Positions 9,661 to 23,010 of a DNA stretch of 64,000 nucleotides are shown here, one piece after another. How positions within the stretch are numbered: the stretch's first letter is position 1; every line of letters begins with the position of its first letter. The position numbers were made by a program, and so were the translations under genes. Origin of the DNA: Beroe forskalii (lineage: Eukaryota; Ctenophora; Nuda; Beroida; Beroidae); the NCBI GenBank assembly GCA_011033025.1, contig WFMF01000290.1:124001-188000 (forward strand), written 5' to 3'. Under the pieces are notes generated by a model, which did not search any database, was not told where the DNA came from, and saw only the letters and a program-made list of their open reading frames with translations.

Positions 9661-12019
9661 CCTCCAAACCTCCGAGTGTTGCGCGCAGGGATGGGAGAAA
9701 TCCATCAAATGCACAGTATAATTTTAGACCAATTTGTTTAAATATAGGTATTGGTCTGCAAGGTTCTTCATATCCTGATACGGGTTGTTTTGCAGCTTGA
9801 GCAACTTACTGTATGATTAGCCTGGGACTGAATGTGGGGCTGGACAGGCAGATGCCTGCAACCTCCCGTTTTCCCATTCATTTTAACGCTCACTTTCAGG
9901 TTTTAATAGCTTTATATTTAGATATTTCACATGATATTAGCACTCATTGATCTTTTACCTCTACTGAACTCTTTCTCTTTCCTCTCCATTCCCTCTAAAC
10001 TATGTTGCTCAGGATTCTGAAGTCCTGGGTGGCTGGGCCTTGCAGTTTTAAGCTGTGAGGGGTTTTGTGGGCCATGCCAAAACCCCTCTGTTTCCCTTGG
10101 CCACCTGCTGATGGGACATTTACATCGCAGATGGCAGGGAAACCTTACAACTGTAGGGTAACTGCTGATGATTCACAGTTTAGTCTCTTCCGCCGCTTAT
10201 GTCAATCCTTGAATTAGAAAATCGATATGCAGTGTTTTTTAATGTTTGTAGTATACCAATATACCTTTATAGATAAGACTTTGAATTATGAGGTAGCCCC
10301 CCAGCAGCTCCCTAGTACCAGGACATTTCACCCTCAGGTGCAGTGACCACCTGCCTGAATGAAACTAAAACTTGCTCTTTAGTTTTTGTCTTTATGCAAA
10401 GCATCAAGAAATTAAGCAACATACTTAGTGAAGCAAAGTATAGGAATGGTGGATGGATCCAGGTTATTTAAGGGTTTAAGAGATCGGCATACCTTGATGT
10501 CCTCCACTACTGTAGTTATTTCTCCACCATGTAGTATGAATAGTGACATAGTTTGCTCACTTCCAGAGGAACATTATAAACTGTAACTAACTTCAACTGG
10601 CTGTATAACTGCATTCAAGTAACCACAAGTCTCCAACTGCCTTGAATTTGACAATTTTAAACTTTTTGAATTTCAATTATTTTGAATCATTTTACTTTGA
10701 CATTTACTTTGGTTCAATTTGGTATTTTGATATTCATTTCGATTTTGTTTCACACATATCATTGGTTTTCACATCCTAATCTCAGAATGTTGTGTTACAC
10801 TATGTGGAGATCCTGGACAAGAAATATTTAATTTCGAAACTGTCAGTCGATTAGTGGTATACATGATAGTGTGTGGGTTTGATATCATTTTTGAGAATTG
10901 TGTTTCACTGGGTTCACTGCATCAATGATCAATCACTTCAAACTTTGACAAGATTATTGGAAATTCTCCAAAAACTCATCTCTGATACAAAATTGTTCTG
11001 TATTAGTACAATTAGTTCAGAAAATTTTGACAACACGTTGAATTAAATCAGGCTGTAAAATTGTGTTGGGCATAATTTTGGTAGGTTGAAAATATGGGGA
11101 TTTTACAAAAAAAACCCAAATTACAATTTACAACTTCCGTAAGTACTCCTCCTAAAGTAGTTCAAGTCTGTGTGGGATTATAAGTTTACAATTATAAGTT
11201 TACAATTAGGAATGATGAATGAGATACAAAATAAATATTTTATTAAATTCAATCATTCATGACAATTATCAGAACAACTTCAGGAAAATAAATGATTGCA
11301 TTTTATAGATCAACATAAGATCAATGATGCCATGAAGATTCATTCAGTCATACAGCTGCTGATTCAAAAATGACTCTCAATGCAGCTCAATAGAAAATTA
11401 TAAAATTCTTGATATTTTTATGACATACAATAATGATTTTAATCTTTTTGAATCTTTAACTTAACTTCAGCATAATATAATTATGTCATAATGCAATTCC
11501 TATACCTAATTCCAATGATCTATTTCTCCCTCTCTGCCTGGATTGCATTGCGCCTTTTTGTTTTACAAAAGGCATTTCCAAGACATTCCTTTTCTAAAAT
11601 GATCATAGTTTGGGTTATAGGTGAAATAATATATTTCAGTAGCACCATAGCTCAAATAGTAAAACATGCAACTACTGTAATTTCACTTATGGATGGTGGT
11701 CTACTACAAGACTATCTAAATGAGACTGGACCCCATGAATATCAAAATGCCATGATCCATTATAAACAATTGCGAAATGACAGCCTATGTCCATCCATAC
11801 ATTCCCTTTTTCTAAAATTTCTTGAAATGAAAACATCAGCTATCCAACATACATTGCCCTTTGGTTATAAAAAATTCTGAAATTCATTTCAATCAAACTG
11901 AATGATTTCAATAAAAGAATGCTTACATTTTAAGACTTATGGTGATAAAATTGCAAATACTTTCATGCAGATTACATAAAGAAGAAGATACATAAGAATA
12001 GAGCTATGTATAGGGGGAG
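9661..12019. other. AT-rich non-coding tract, possibly LINE interior
   Basis: Strongly AT-rich compared with the GC-rich cluster to its left. An open frame at 11,491-11,880 (129 codons) is hydrophobic at its N-terminus but has no splice context or family I recognise. The tract may be the decayed body of the LINE whose 3' end is at 12,020-12,985, but I cannot read reverse-transcriptase motifs in it. Confidence 0.35.
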
Positions 12020-12985
12020 TAGCCTTTACCAGTTAAGTATAGGAAAATGTTTGCCAACTCTTTGGTACTCCCTCACTTTGATTATCTTGACACTATCTAT
12101 GGAAGAGCATCTAAGACTAAACTTCGTGAACTGGACATTTTATACAAAGCTAAAATAGCTCTAGGTGCGGAAAGTAGCATTAAGGTATATAATGATATGA
12201 AATGGTTACTCATTTAAGGCAAGTCATATGAAAATTTTGATGGCTAACTTTCTCTATAAGTTTAGTTATATCTCTGGAGGAACCAAGCTGCAATTTGTAT
12301 ACTCCAGTCTAAAAACTTTTACTACCTAGGTGCTAAAGTGTGGTCTGAGCTAAGAATTATCAATGACTATCTAAAGTATATAAAACAAATTACTAGATTC
12401 TGGACCCAAACTACACAACAAATAATGCATTTGACTTTGTTTATAAACTAAATTAATTTTCTGTTGAGATAAACTCAACCCCCTGGCTGTTGCAGTGTTT
12501 TTTAAACTTAATTTTCCTATGTAACTTATTGAAATTATGACTATTTATAGTTTTGATTTTATTTACTGATTTGACTTCGGGCAAGTTACTATGCGGCCTG
12601 ACCTCGGCAAGTCATAAAAATGCAACCTTATTACTTCTTAAACTATGTTTTAAAATATTGTTAATTATTATAACTTATCATTAATAACAGCTACTTTAAT
12701 TTATTTATTTTCATTGATATACAGTATATACCAGTTTTTGAGGGTATAATTTGTTTTCTAATTTTATTTTTAGTGTTTAAAAAAGTAATGCACTCTGACA
12801 ATATGTTTTAAATACCCTTATTATTAGTCTTTTGACGGGTGGCCCTATTAACAGATTTTAAATTTGACTTGGTGCTAGCCCTCAGCACAACCTAAAGGCT
12901 TCTTTTATATTAAACAAGAGAAAAAATATATTTTAGTATCAGTGCTGTAAAACATTATAATTGAATTGAATTGAATTAAAGTATT
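12020..12985 (+). mobile_element. Decayed non-LTR retrotransposon (LINE), 3' end
   Basis: The frame at 12,027-12,217 reads LPVKYRKMFANSLVLPHFDY, then TIYGRASKTKLRELDILYKA and VYNDMKW, typical of the region after the reverse transcriptase catalytic core in RTE/CR1/Jockey-like LINEs. After a stop, 12,230-12,420 continues with decayed coding-like sequence including AKVWSELRIIN. The element closes with TTGAATTGAATTGAATT at about 12,959-12,977, a short-repeat tail common in non-LTR elements. Stops and frame breaks mean it is inactive. Confidence 0.7.
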
Positions 12986-14211
12986 GTTGGCTCACACTGC
13001 ATATTTCATTAATATTAATAAATTATAGAAATGGCATGAACAAACGTTATATGAAATTGAAATAATGATCAATTTTGTTTTTAAAAGTTTGGATTTCCAT
13101 CACTAAGTAAGTCATTGATGTAGTTTTTTGTTACTGGGGGTAGGGGTGCAACGTAACAAGATTACAAACTATTTACATTAGGCTTTGAAAATGAATGAAA
13201 TGATAGAACAAATTTTAGGATTGCAAATTAACATTGAGGACACAGTGAATAAGAAGTACTTGTAATGGTCTATAACCCATTTTTAATGTAAGTACTCAGT
13301 ATATACAAATTCCTCCTTCTGTCAAATTTTTGCAGCAAACCATCGAATTTCTTTCCTTGAAAGAAGTATTGCTGATTTTTACAATAAATGGAACAAAATG
13401 TTCAACTCATAACTTTTCTCCTAAACTCCTACAACAGTGATAAGAGTTGTTTATCTTCTGTCGTAAACTTTTTACTGAACTCGAAAATTTCATTACAAGC
13501 ATAAATTATGAATATAAACAGGCAAAACTTTTCCAAAATAAATAATAACAAACTGACAGTTTCTTCGTTAAAATGCATACATGCATTTCAGTGTGATTCT
13601 TTATTGTCCTACATGCTTTAAATATGTAGCATTATTGGGGAAGCATCTAATCTGCCCTTATCAAGTCTATATTATACAACGTGTCCCTACCTACTGTAAT
13701 TAAATTATAAAATCTTAGCCTGGACAATTTGTTAAGTTTGTGATGCATTCATTTTACCTATTTACTTAGTGAGGCATGTTCAAGCCTGGAATTAGAGTGT
13801 CTGATTTCAAATTGCTTTGCAATTAGAATGTCGGCACAGGAAGAGGGAAGGGCTTTGTAGCTTTGCTTCAATGCCTCAACCGAATCTACATTGGCTCGAG
13901 TACTAAATGCTGCAGCCAGTGGTACTTTGAATGTATTAACCTGACTCATTCAACTATAACTTTCTGAGATAATTATCATTACAAACTTACTTTTCAAAAT
14001 CTACTGTAAGAAAATAGTAGCTGCTAATAGCTGGATGACTCATAACTCATTCATAAGAAATGTTCCCAAGATAACTTCAGTCTTCTCCGGTTCTAATCTG
14101 GTTCTATTTCTATCAGAACCAGATTGTGGAGGATGATTTCTTAACTTCACTCCATAACATTTCTCTTCTGTACCAGCTTGACTTTGGGCTGTTGACTCAT
14201 CTTTTCCCCAG
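12986..14211. other. AT-rich non-coding stretch before the first visible PDZ-gene exon
   Basis: No exon recognised. The minus-strand open frames near 13,758-13,949 and 14,040-14,309 have no convincing protein features; the second overlaps the sense exon at 14,212. Further upstream exons of the PDZ gene must lie here or farther left, and I could not identify them. Confidence 0.4.
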
Positions 14212-17200
14212 GGTCTGGTCCGGGAGTTCGACAGTGCTCTGACGTGGGCTACACCTAACCAGTACCGTGACAGGTTACTGATCCTGGGCTGTGCTGCTAC
14301 AGCGGACATCCTACCAGGTATTAAATCATGTCACTTTCTGACGGTGGACCGTATGTGTTTGATTGTTTGAACTTTGAAGTGCGAACGATTGATTAGATCC
14401 AAGTCTCAATTTTAACCAAATTTCATAGTTTCGTGGTGTATCGATGTCGTTACATATTGTATTAGTTCGATTAAAGCAAGGTCAATTCATCAAAGCTGCT
14501 TCTTGCACATCTGTTGAGCTTGTACATCTGTTGAGCTTGTACACACGTTATAATACAATGTATTATAACGTATGTAAATACTTTAGCGAGTGTATTGATG
14601 GTGGTGCGTTGGTAACAGCTGTGACCTGAAACCCTTAGCCGTATCTCAAACTGCTTATGTACAAGAATCAAGTTGTATTAAACCTAAGTTACTGTAATTT
14701 GTAAATCTTAAATTCCCTTTGATAATCTTCCATCGTGAAATGATCCTACTGTATTTCAAGATTTCACAGTCAATAAATTTGATATGGAAATGGATGGCAT
14801 AATAACATACATGCAAACTTATTTGATTTTAATTCGATAAATAATTCAAATAACCGAATTATATAGCTTCGGCATTTACTGTATACAACATCGGCGCTCT
14901 GTCGTACTAAATCAATTGCAAACTCTTGACGAATTTAAAATGGAAATCACTGACCGGAGAGGCATCTCAAAATTAGGGCTGTTAAATACGTTAAAATCGC
15001 CAAAATGCAACATATTTTGCTTCTGTTGAAAAAAATACGTGTAATTTCTACATAATACCCACTGACTTTCCATGAAAAAGGAAAATTTCAAAAGGGTTCG
15101 TGTCCCCCAATTATTTCCTGTGAGTGTGTGATTGTATGTGACGTTTAATCTACCCCAGCTTTTCTCCTTCACTCCTCCCATGTCTGTGTGTCTGTCTGCT
15201 TTGTCTATCCCAGCTTTTTTGCTTCGCTCCTCCCCCCATGTCTGTGTGACTGTCTACCCTAGCCTTTCTCCTCCTTCTAATCCCCCTCGTCTCCCTAAGT
15301 TCCTGCTTGTGTTCCTGCTTGTGTGACTGCTTTGTCTACCCCAGGACCCTCCCTAATTCCCATTCAGATGACGAGCCCGACCAGTTATCCTGGAGGGGAG
15401 TATCACGTGACCCTGACCCCCCTGTGCAGAGTGTGTTGCTGGTGAAGCAGCCTGGGGCGGGGTTTGGATTCTCTCTGGTTACCATCGGCAGTGGTGTCTA
15501 CGTCAGGAGACTGCAGCCCTTCTCACCTGCCAGCCAGTGAGTAACAATGGGGGGGGGCTGGGTAATTCATCATACCGCATCAAACAGGGAATGATGCTTA
15601 TAGAAAAATGTGCATGCATACATGATACATGAAATTAGGCCCTTTTTGTAAAAAATTTCGCCAAACCATCAATGCGCCTTTAATCAAGTTTAAACTTCAT
15701 TTCCTGTAATAAAGTTACATCTGTGTTCTAGCCTTCTGTGTTCGGATCAGGTACTCTTGCTGGAAGATTCCAGCTGGAATAAAGGGACTCAGAATCTCAC
15801 GCGAGACATCTTCTTCGATCATAGTTAAGTAGTTTCTTAAAACCATTTCTTCTGCTCAAATGTTACCGGTAGTAACAGTTCCGCTCAGTGTAGGAGTATT
15901 CACTGTAAGAGTGATAACTGAAGTGATAATTCAAAGCATCGCTCAAAGGTCTGCGGGTTGATTGACCCTGGGTTTATTATTAAGTGATGTGACATCTAGA
16001 AAATACTTCTAGACAGTATCATTCTGACACATCGTGTTTCAAAATAATTCATAAACTGTTGAGAAGTACGCGTCACTATTACAGTTCCAAACGTTGAATT
16101 GTCGTCGTCACAGCGCCTGTCCCTTGCACCGAACGAGAATGTGAATTTATGTAACATTTATATGTGCCCTCCTACTTTAAAAAGTAGCTTCACTCAATCA
16201 ATAATGTGATTATCAGCGGTTCATGCTATTCAAAGATTTAAAAAGTTTTGTCAGAACCCACGTAACCCCTCTTTCCCTCTTCCCAGATCATTGGTGCTGC
16301 TAATATTATGTGAATAAAATGCTACTCTAGAACAATAGGATTGTCGTGTGAATGATAATGAAGGCACCTTTACTGTCTATTCTCGACTTATGACCGGTAC
16401 CTCTTTGGTCACGCCGTGGCAGGAACCACTAATTACCAATGTAACGAAATTCAATCAACTCAGCCCTTTTTTGTGTAAATTCGTGATGATCGGGGAACGT
16501 AATTACATCGCTCAGTGTTGTGGGAGCATGTTAGAGTTTCTTTTTAAAGTTTCTTGGAAAGTGGTTTTCAGGGGGATTTCATGAGTGAGCCATGGCAACT
16601 GTTCATCTCTGTACGGAGAACTTAAATAGGTACATCGAGATTTGAAGTAACATACTAACATTGTTGTGCTGTCATTTGACAATAATGTCATTTGTCATCG
16701 CAATAAATTAAAAAGGTTAACATCATGAACACAGTGAATGTGCAAAATATTCAAGAATAAATATCCTTTTTAAACATATCCAATCCTTCTCTCTATCGTA
16801 AGTACCCAAGCAAATATACATTATATAGTCCGAAATAATTTGATAGGTATTTTTATGTACTAAGCACTGTACAGAAGTGCTGTATTTAAAGGTCAAAGAT
16901 TACGTCCAAACACTTTTTTAATTTCAAACTTCCAATCATAATACCTGGGTAAATAGACCTATGTATCTTACAGCTTTATAGGCCTATATTGAGCGAGCAA
17001 ATCATTGTCGGAGCCAAGACATTGATTACAGTACTTGTAGTATTCCACCTCATTGACCATGTATTCTCTGACCTTGTCCTGAGCTGCCAAATCATGCAGG
17101 AGGCACTCACTGGTCTTATTCCGGGGTCTGTTGGTCGGTACATTAGTGTAGTTGTACACTGCTCTCCGTGTCTGTAGTCCCCCTATTTCACCCATGTAAT

Positions 17201-20200
17201 TAACGTAATCTGTCCAGCTATTCTCAAATGGAAAACACTTCACTGTAATGTTTGGGTGCTCGAATAAACCTGAGGGGAATCGTGATAGATTGAGAAGGCT
17301 TCCTTTAACTGATTTGATAAGCTTTTCTCGAGATTCATGACATATGAAGTCCTTCCTTTTGTAGTTACACTGGGACAGTAAGTGGTCGATTGGTTCACGA
17401 CATGGGACGTGCAACTGAAGAGGATGACCCGATATTTTCTCAAATATCCTCACCCATGCATCGGCATCTGATTCCAAACTAATCCAATCACAGTCATGGA
17501 AGCCTATGTTTGAGAAATAATATCCAAAAGGTTTCATTTTATTCGGGGCACCGGGAAAGTCGTAGGAGGAGGCTTTGTAGCCACATACCCTCTCATACCT
17601 CAGTGCCATCACCCTGTTAATATTGGATCCAGCTGTTTTAGCCATGTGCACATGCCCGTATATGACAGGTGGGAATTGGTACTTGCTGAGTGTCTGCCCT
17701 AGATCCACAAGCATTCCGTCATTTGGTTCTGTCTTGAGGGTGCGTGTGTAGTGGAATACTGCTATGAAAACCAATGCAATCGTCACCAGACAAGCAGCAC
17801 GGAGGTTTCCTCGGGTTATCTTGACTGTTATGTCCTGGAAAACCATCGCCTATGATCAATGTATATTTGATTATGGTAGGTAATATCTTTGTTGTTCATT
17901 TATTTCCCGTGAAAGATGATATCATATCATATGAACGGAACAACAACTGAAAGTTCATGATTACAAATACCCTTTCACTAGGCAACGGATAAGGATTAAA
18001 GGATTAATTAAGTAATAGACTGGTCGCCAAAATAAAGTATTATATAACTTATATCTGAATATAGTATATTTTTCTCAAAATATCGAAAAATGTGAATTGC
18101 GTAGGTACTGTGGAATTGGACATAATTATACTGTGTACAAATTAAGAAGATTTTCAGATAAACACATCGAAGATAAACACATTGAAGCTACAACTGTATG
18201 AACTGTGTACACTGTACATAGAAAGTTTAACATGTAGTAATAGTTATTGTTCTGCTTCTCGAAATGAAATTTTGTATAATCGCTCACGTGATCACAATTC
18301 TGCTTGTTATGTGAGATAATTTCAAGTGTAATTGTATAACTGGTCGGGCATAAATCCGTTTGCCACTTTGTCCAGGTGTCAGTCTTATGCAGGTCTAGCG
18401 CCGGTTTACTGCAGGTCTTGTGCCAGAACCAGCGACACACCTCCAGGGTGCAGTTTCAATTGTAAAATTGAACTTTCATCTGTCTCCCACCACGCCCAAG
18501 GAGTCTCTGCAACAACTCCACCAACTACCAACTAACAAATTACGATTAGTTGGAAATGGTTCCCACTCGCAGCTTACGCTGCAAAAACTTCTTTGTTTAT
18601 CGAGGAGAAGTGACTTGGTTCGCCATTGAGTGTTTGTCCCATAACCGAGGACATTTTCTAAACGTCCGGGGTCATATTACCCTGGACCTACATGGCGAGT
18701 TCCTCGATATGCAAAAAAAATATCCAATCCAATGTGATTTTAGCCCATTGTAAAATGTGAGATCATTGTATCAAATGTACAAGGAAAGTAGTGAATACCG
18801 GATGTAAAATCTTGGGTAATAAAACACACACACACACGGTTGCCGGTAACTCCTACACCAATGCTGTGTACTCTCTGAATTCCGCTACATTCTTGGGTGT
18901 ACTTAATCGGGTTTACACTTTCGCAAATTTGAAAACATTCCCCATGAAGTATGGGATTACAGTTCCTACCGACTCATCGGCTTAGTGCCCAGGTAATATA
19001 CACCAAGCTTCTAGCTGCTTCTGCTCTTCTGACTTTCTGAGCTATGATAGCTCCGGTTTTCCGGTATTTTCCAACATTCCAAATTAGGAGTTTCTGGAAG
19101 GTGAAGTTATCAACCGTGTAAACTGTTTGATAAACAAAATCTTTCGCCAATCAGAAACTATTCTTGTGGAACATTCGACAAATGAAGGAATGAATGAAGA
19201 TTAATTACAGTGTTCATAAAGATTTACCTTGATTTGTAATCTTTCAACCTTATTTCCTTTTCTTAGATTCGGCTGCGATTTTTGGAATTTCCCTCACTCT
19301 TACCCCTCTCTCAGGTGTGGAGAAATGAGTGAAGGAGACAGACTGATCTCTGTGAACGGGAGGCCAGTGGGGGCGGCATTCAACCAGAAAGATGTGAGAT
19401 ATTAAAATTTTGAAGCTATCACATTGTAAAAATATGGACTATACAATAAATGTCTTACAGAGTTACAGGTTCATATAATAATAAAAAGATTGTTCAATTC
19501 CTACAACAATCTTGTTAATAAGTTCAAAGCGAGCAATATACACTCAGTTTTTTGAATGAGAAACCATCTATAACAAAGTGAGCCTATAAGATTAAAGGCC
19601 ACTAAGCCTAGGATTTTCGAAACTTAGCCCAGAATTTCGGAAAACTGATGCCTAATCTAAAGTCACCCCCGCCCGGGCCCACTCTGAGTCCACCCCACTG
19701 ATGCCCGCTCTAAAACCACTTTCACACAGGGCCACTTTGAGTCCAACCCACTGATGCCCATTGCCCAGTTTAAACCCACCCCCGCCCAGGCCCACTCTAA
19801 GTCCACCCACTGATGCCCGCTCTAAACCCACATCCCACCCAAGCCCACTCCTATCCCACCCCCTCGGATACCAAATTTTAACCCACACCCGCCAAGGCCC
19901 ACTCCTAACCCACCCTTACGGATACCCAATCTAAACCCACCCAGGCCCACTCTAAGTCCATCCCACTGATACCCACTCTTTGAAGCACACAACATAACCA
20001 TGGATAGGCACTGCATATCTTATAACTTACACTAGCTGTAACTTACTTTGCTTGCGTTCTGACCAATTATCTACTCAAAGCCGCATAATAGATCCCGGGA
20101 TTGGGACATTTGCTAGACTACCCAAGTCTCATCTTAACAGACTGACAGTTTATGTCAATGTTTATAATTGCTTATATATATTTTGGAAGTAAGCCTCGAG

Positions 20201-20634
20201 GGCGATTGTATCCCAAAACAACACACACACCAGGCATTTTCCTGCCTGTAATCGTGCCATCACGTGTGAAGGTCACATCATAACATTGACATGGTGGTAA
20301 CATCAAGTTACATGACTCGTTTACTTGTTTAGCACACATGCTTGACTATATGAGTTCGAAAATGTGCCGAGAAGTGCTGAATTTTTTCGAATGATCTCCC
20401 TGTTCTTGCTTTGGGAGTGATAACTCCACAAGATGCTACCAAATTCATAATCAAACTCCACAAATTGACTTAGAATTATGAATTACTGAAATACCCTATT
20501 TCAATACCCTATTTCAGGTGATACAGTTGCTGAAGCGGGAGGAGGAGGTGACACTGGCTCTCGCTCACGTTGCTTTCGACGGCAAGGGGTGCCCGGAAAC
20601 CACATACGACAGGGAAACACCCAACCAGTCACCG
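14212..20634 (+). CDS. Multi-PDZ scaffold gene, first visible exons (PDZ1)
   Basis: Exons 14212-14317, 15368-15536, 19315-19393 and 20518-20634 join in phase (1, 2, 0, 0). The first encodes GLVREFDSALTWATPNQYRD and then RLLILGCAATADILP, a segment I do not recognise; the entry phase is assumed, so the gene has earlier exons. PDZ1 runs VQSVLLVKQPGAGFGFSLV (carboxylate-binding loop GFGF), GVYVRRLQPFSPAS, GEMSEGDRLISVNGRPVG, DVIQLLKREEEVTLALAH. GFGF loops are typical of MAGI-class PDZ domains, but no guanylate-kinase or WW domain is visible, so the family stays open. Such proteins organise membrane and junction complexes through C-terminal peptide ligands. Exons three and four have identical copies at 37,632 and 38,840. 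The sulfotransferase-like gene lies antisense in the intron before 19,315. Confidence 0.85.
15140..15345 (+). repeat. Pyrimidine-rich tandem repeat before a PDZ-gene acceptor
   Basis: Three to four imperfect units of roughly 60 bp with CATGTCTGTGTG, CTGTCT, TCTA(C/T)CCCAG and CTTTCTCCT precede the acceptor at 15,368. Each unit carries a decoy CCCAG or CCTAG acceptor with a strong pyrimidine tract. Confidence 0.55.
15537..16889. other. PDZ-gene intron, no feature recognised
   Basis: Unremarkable intronic sequence between the PDZ1 exon ending at 15,536 and the start of the duplicated block. A 78-codon open frame at 16,348-16,584 has no support. Confidence 0.5.
16968..17846 (-). CDS. Type II membrane sulfotransferase-like protein
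   Basis: Single-exon gene of 292 residues. An N-terminal signal anchor (residues about 17-33, AACLVTIALVFIAVFHY) implies a Golgi type II topology. GHVHMAKTAGSNIN at 64-77 matches the 5'-phosphosulfate-binding loop (K-T-A-G-S/T) of carbohydrate sulfotransferases that use PAPS. PCREPIDHLLSQCNY at 148-162 matches the 3'-phosphate-binding motif (R-P-x-x-H...S). This is the arrangement seen in Gal3ST- and 2-O-sulfotransferase-like families; the sugar acceptor cannot be told. Several N-x-S/T sites and paired cysteines fit a lumenal enzyme. It lies antisense within a PDZ-gene intron. A second, frameshifted copy is at 32,728-33,597. Confidence 0.8.
   Translation of the reverse strand: MVFQDITVKITRGNLRAACLVTIALVFIAVFHYTRTLKTEPNDGMLVDLGQTLSKYQFPPVIYGHVHMAKTAGSNINRVMALRYERVCGYKASSYDFPGAPNKMKPFGYYFSNIGFHDCDWISLESDADAWVRIFEKISGHPLQLHVPCREPIDHLLSQCNYKRKDFICHESREKLIKSVKGSLLNLSRFPSGLFEHPNITVKCFPFENSWTDYVNYMGEIGGLQTRRAVYNYTNVPTNRPRNKTSECLLHDLAAQDKVREYMVNEVEYYKYCNQCLGSDNDLLAQYRPIKL
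19543..20000. repeat. Relative of the CACTCAG MITE followed by CCCACTCTAAGTCCA simple repeats
   Basis: TACACTCAGTTTTTTGAATGAGAAACC and the following CCTAGGATTTTCG motif resemble the termini and interior of the 46,557-47,377 element. From 19,660 a C/A-rich tract repeats (C)CCACTCTAAGTCCACCCACTGATGCC in imperfect units. Copy 2 of the duplication repeats both features at 37,850-38,300. Confidence 0.55.
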
Positions 20635-21924
20635 GTACGACATTTGACGTTGTGGAGGTGTTGTTATTTCAGATGTTCTTCTCGATGCTTCTACTCATAA
20701 TCCACGCTTTGTTTTGGGACAAAGAGGTATTATGTCTGTATGTCTGTAGCTCTAGGGCGCAAAGACCTCCATGCACGGAGATTTGGGAAATGATTGCGTG
20801 GTGGACTGTGCAATGTTAGTTAGGTTATACGCTTATACGCGTGTTCACTGCAGAAAACAAGGCTGAACCTAGTACCTTACATCCATAATATTATGCTCAT
20901 GAGGCACTAACATATTACATCAAGAGGCGTATACTGTAGTCTATGTTGTGAAATACTTGGTTATAGTATACGCCGTGTGTACTCAGAATAAACAATACAC
21001 TGGATATCAGGAAATACACCCACAATCACACATCCTTCAGTGTGTACTGTGTATGAGTTAGAGTAGATCTTATCTGTCAACCGTCACAGAGACCTGTCTA
21101 TGAGTTTAGATCTTATCTTGTGGACTAGCACGCTCTCATTCCTACTGTATGATATAGCTTGTGCTATACTGGGAATGTAGCTCTCCGGTTGGTGTCTTTG
21201 GTCTCGGCAGCAGAGTCTTTGGTCTCAGGGGATGTTAGTAAGTACACGCTGCTGGCCTCATGCAACAACGTCAGCTGCCTTTGAGGGCGTGGAGGGGGGG
21301 TATTGTTATCACATGATAACGTTATGTTAACGTATTGTTCACAGTTATTTACATAATTATGTTGACATGGTAAACAACTCAATTAAACTACTCCGCAGCT
21401 CCCAATTATCAGGGGGTAGAAATAAGCGTTCGGGTTTTCAGAGGGGATGTCAAAACATGCTCGCAGGGGGCTGCCTAAAAATTAGTTATTAATCAGTGCC
21501 TTTCTGACAGTGGATCCGACCCTCAAAGCTATTGTAAGACTAAAGACGAAGTAGAAGATAATTTTGCGAATTATCATGTCACTATTCCATTGACCTGCAC
21601 AGAAGTCCTGTCATACTCCATACTTCCATACATGTAGAGTGTATACATACCTTGGTCATCATTTACCCATTATCTACGGAGATACCATTTATAGGCCTGC
21701 GAGTATTATCATTGGATATTATTACTATAGTACCAGGGTAATATGGAGTCATATCATTACCTACCTTCTTCACACAAGGCCTCATTAAGGGATTATTGTG
21801 TACCAGATGTGTACACATGCGATGGTAATTTAATGTAATCGAGAGCTGGATCCTGAAGCCTTGGAGGAAGACAGTGGACCATACACACTCATTATTGGTG
21901 ATATGATTACTGATACAAGTCATG

Positions 21925-21938
21925 GTTGCCATGGTAAC
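21925..21938. promoter_or_regulatory. Isolated X-box-like palindrome GTTGCCATGGTAAC
   Basis: A single full match to the RFX X-box consensus outside the arrays, preserved in the second duplication copy at 40,228-40,241. About 75 bp downstream both copies share a TGACGTCA (CRE-type) site. Function is not shown by sequence alone. Confidence 0.4.
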
Positions 21939-23010
21939 CCTCTAATGCTGCGTCTCCTGGTAAGCCCTAATTCCAGCTTCGTATTTCGTGTGTTAATCCA
22001 ATGGGTGGTTGCCATGACGTCATTATCATGGCTTACAGTGGTGAGTTGAGGAGGTAGAGTCGCCCATATAGCGTAAGTTTAATCTCTTCCAACCCAGGTA
22101 CGCATTATAATAATGGCATTTTGTTCAATCACTGATTCGACCTGGTGATTGGAGTGGACCCAGCGATAATTAAAGTGGACCCAGTGGTGATTGAAGTGAA
22201 TCACATAGCTTTGTATTCAGGGCTGATTAAAGCAAGCCTTGTTCAGGACCTGTTACGACCACTCTCGCTCTCAGATGGCAAGATACGAGCACATTCCCTC
22301 TGGTCACATCCCCCCTTGAAATGAAACATTCAAACATCTTCCAGTATCACATTCCTTCTGAATGACGGGGTGGCAGTTGGGGCACTCCCAAATATTGAGC
22401 TCCAACATGTAACTACACAAAAAGTAATTACTAAGTTGCAAGAACCGTGGCTGAACCAGTGCCGAACATGGCGCCGTAGTATTTGTCGGAATCCCCACTA
22501 ATATCAGAATGGTAAGCGAACTGTTTTCTGAAGAATGCCACATGTCATTTTCACTGTCGCATTATCTCCTTATAATGGAGACTGAAGAGCACTCTGACAT
22601 TAGGGACATTATTATGGGACCTCATGCCAGATAAAGACCCTACATCACCGCATTACCGCATAACCAGAACATGCTCCAGTTTAAGGAATTACTGCAGACT
22701 GGTGCTTTATCAAGGTTCTGGTTGCTGCTCTTCCATTCACCATGATTCAAGAACGCATATTCTCTTCTGCTCGTGGACTGAGCTTTTGTTACAGAGAAAG
22801 AGAGAAGCACACCGCCCTCCGTTGCCTTTCTTTGCGGACTCATTGTTGCACATAGAAACAAGCTCATTGTGTTAGCTCATTGTTCAGTCGAGTACTTAAG
22901 TACCCTCTCAGCCCTATAACCTCATGTGGTGTAGTCACATAATAATAACACTCTTATCAACATTCCTGTGTTACACATGGGGTCATGAAGGGGTTCAATG
23001 CACTGTGATA

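Larger units (their letters stand above)
16890..23010 (+). repeat. Segmental duplication, copy 1 (about 6.1 kb)
   Basis: Collinear, same-orientation match to 32,647-41,295. Shared landmarks in order: the sulfotransferase gene, the ACACACACGGTTGCCGGTAA tract (18,830 / 37,130), the first PDZ1 exon, the CCCACTCTAAGTCC simple repeats (19,660-19,990 / 37,985-38,300), the second PDZ1 exon, and an end near GGGGTCATGAAGGGGTTCA (22,980 / 41,268). Copy 1 lacks the 2,561-bp insertion and so preserves the empty site at about 18,044. Confidence 0.95.

Noticed and set aside
11491..11880. 129-codon frame with hydrophobic N-terminus
   Set aside because: No family, no splice sites, AT-rich neighbourhood beside a dead LINE; could be chance.
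18332..18753. Frames shared by both duplication copies (18.3-18.8 and 36.6-37.0 kb)
   Set aside because: Shared only because the whole block is duplicated; no domain, start context or splice support.
22304..22543. 79-codon minus-strand frame, also at 40,588-40,827
   Set aside because: Kept by recent duplication, with no recognisable features; an overlapping sense frame is open in copy 2 only.
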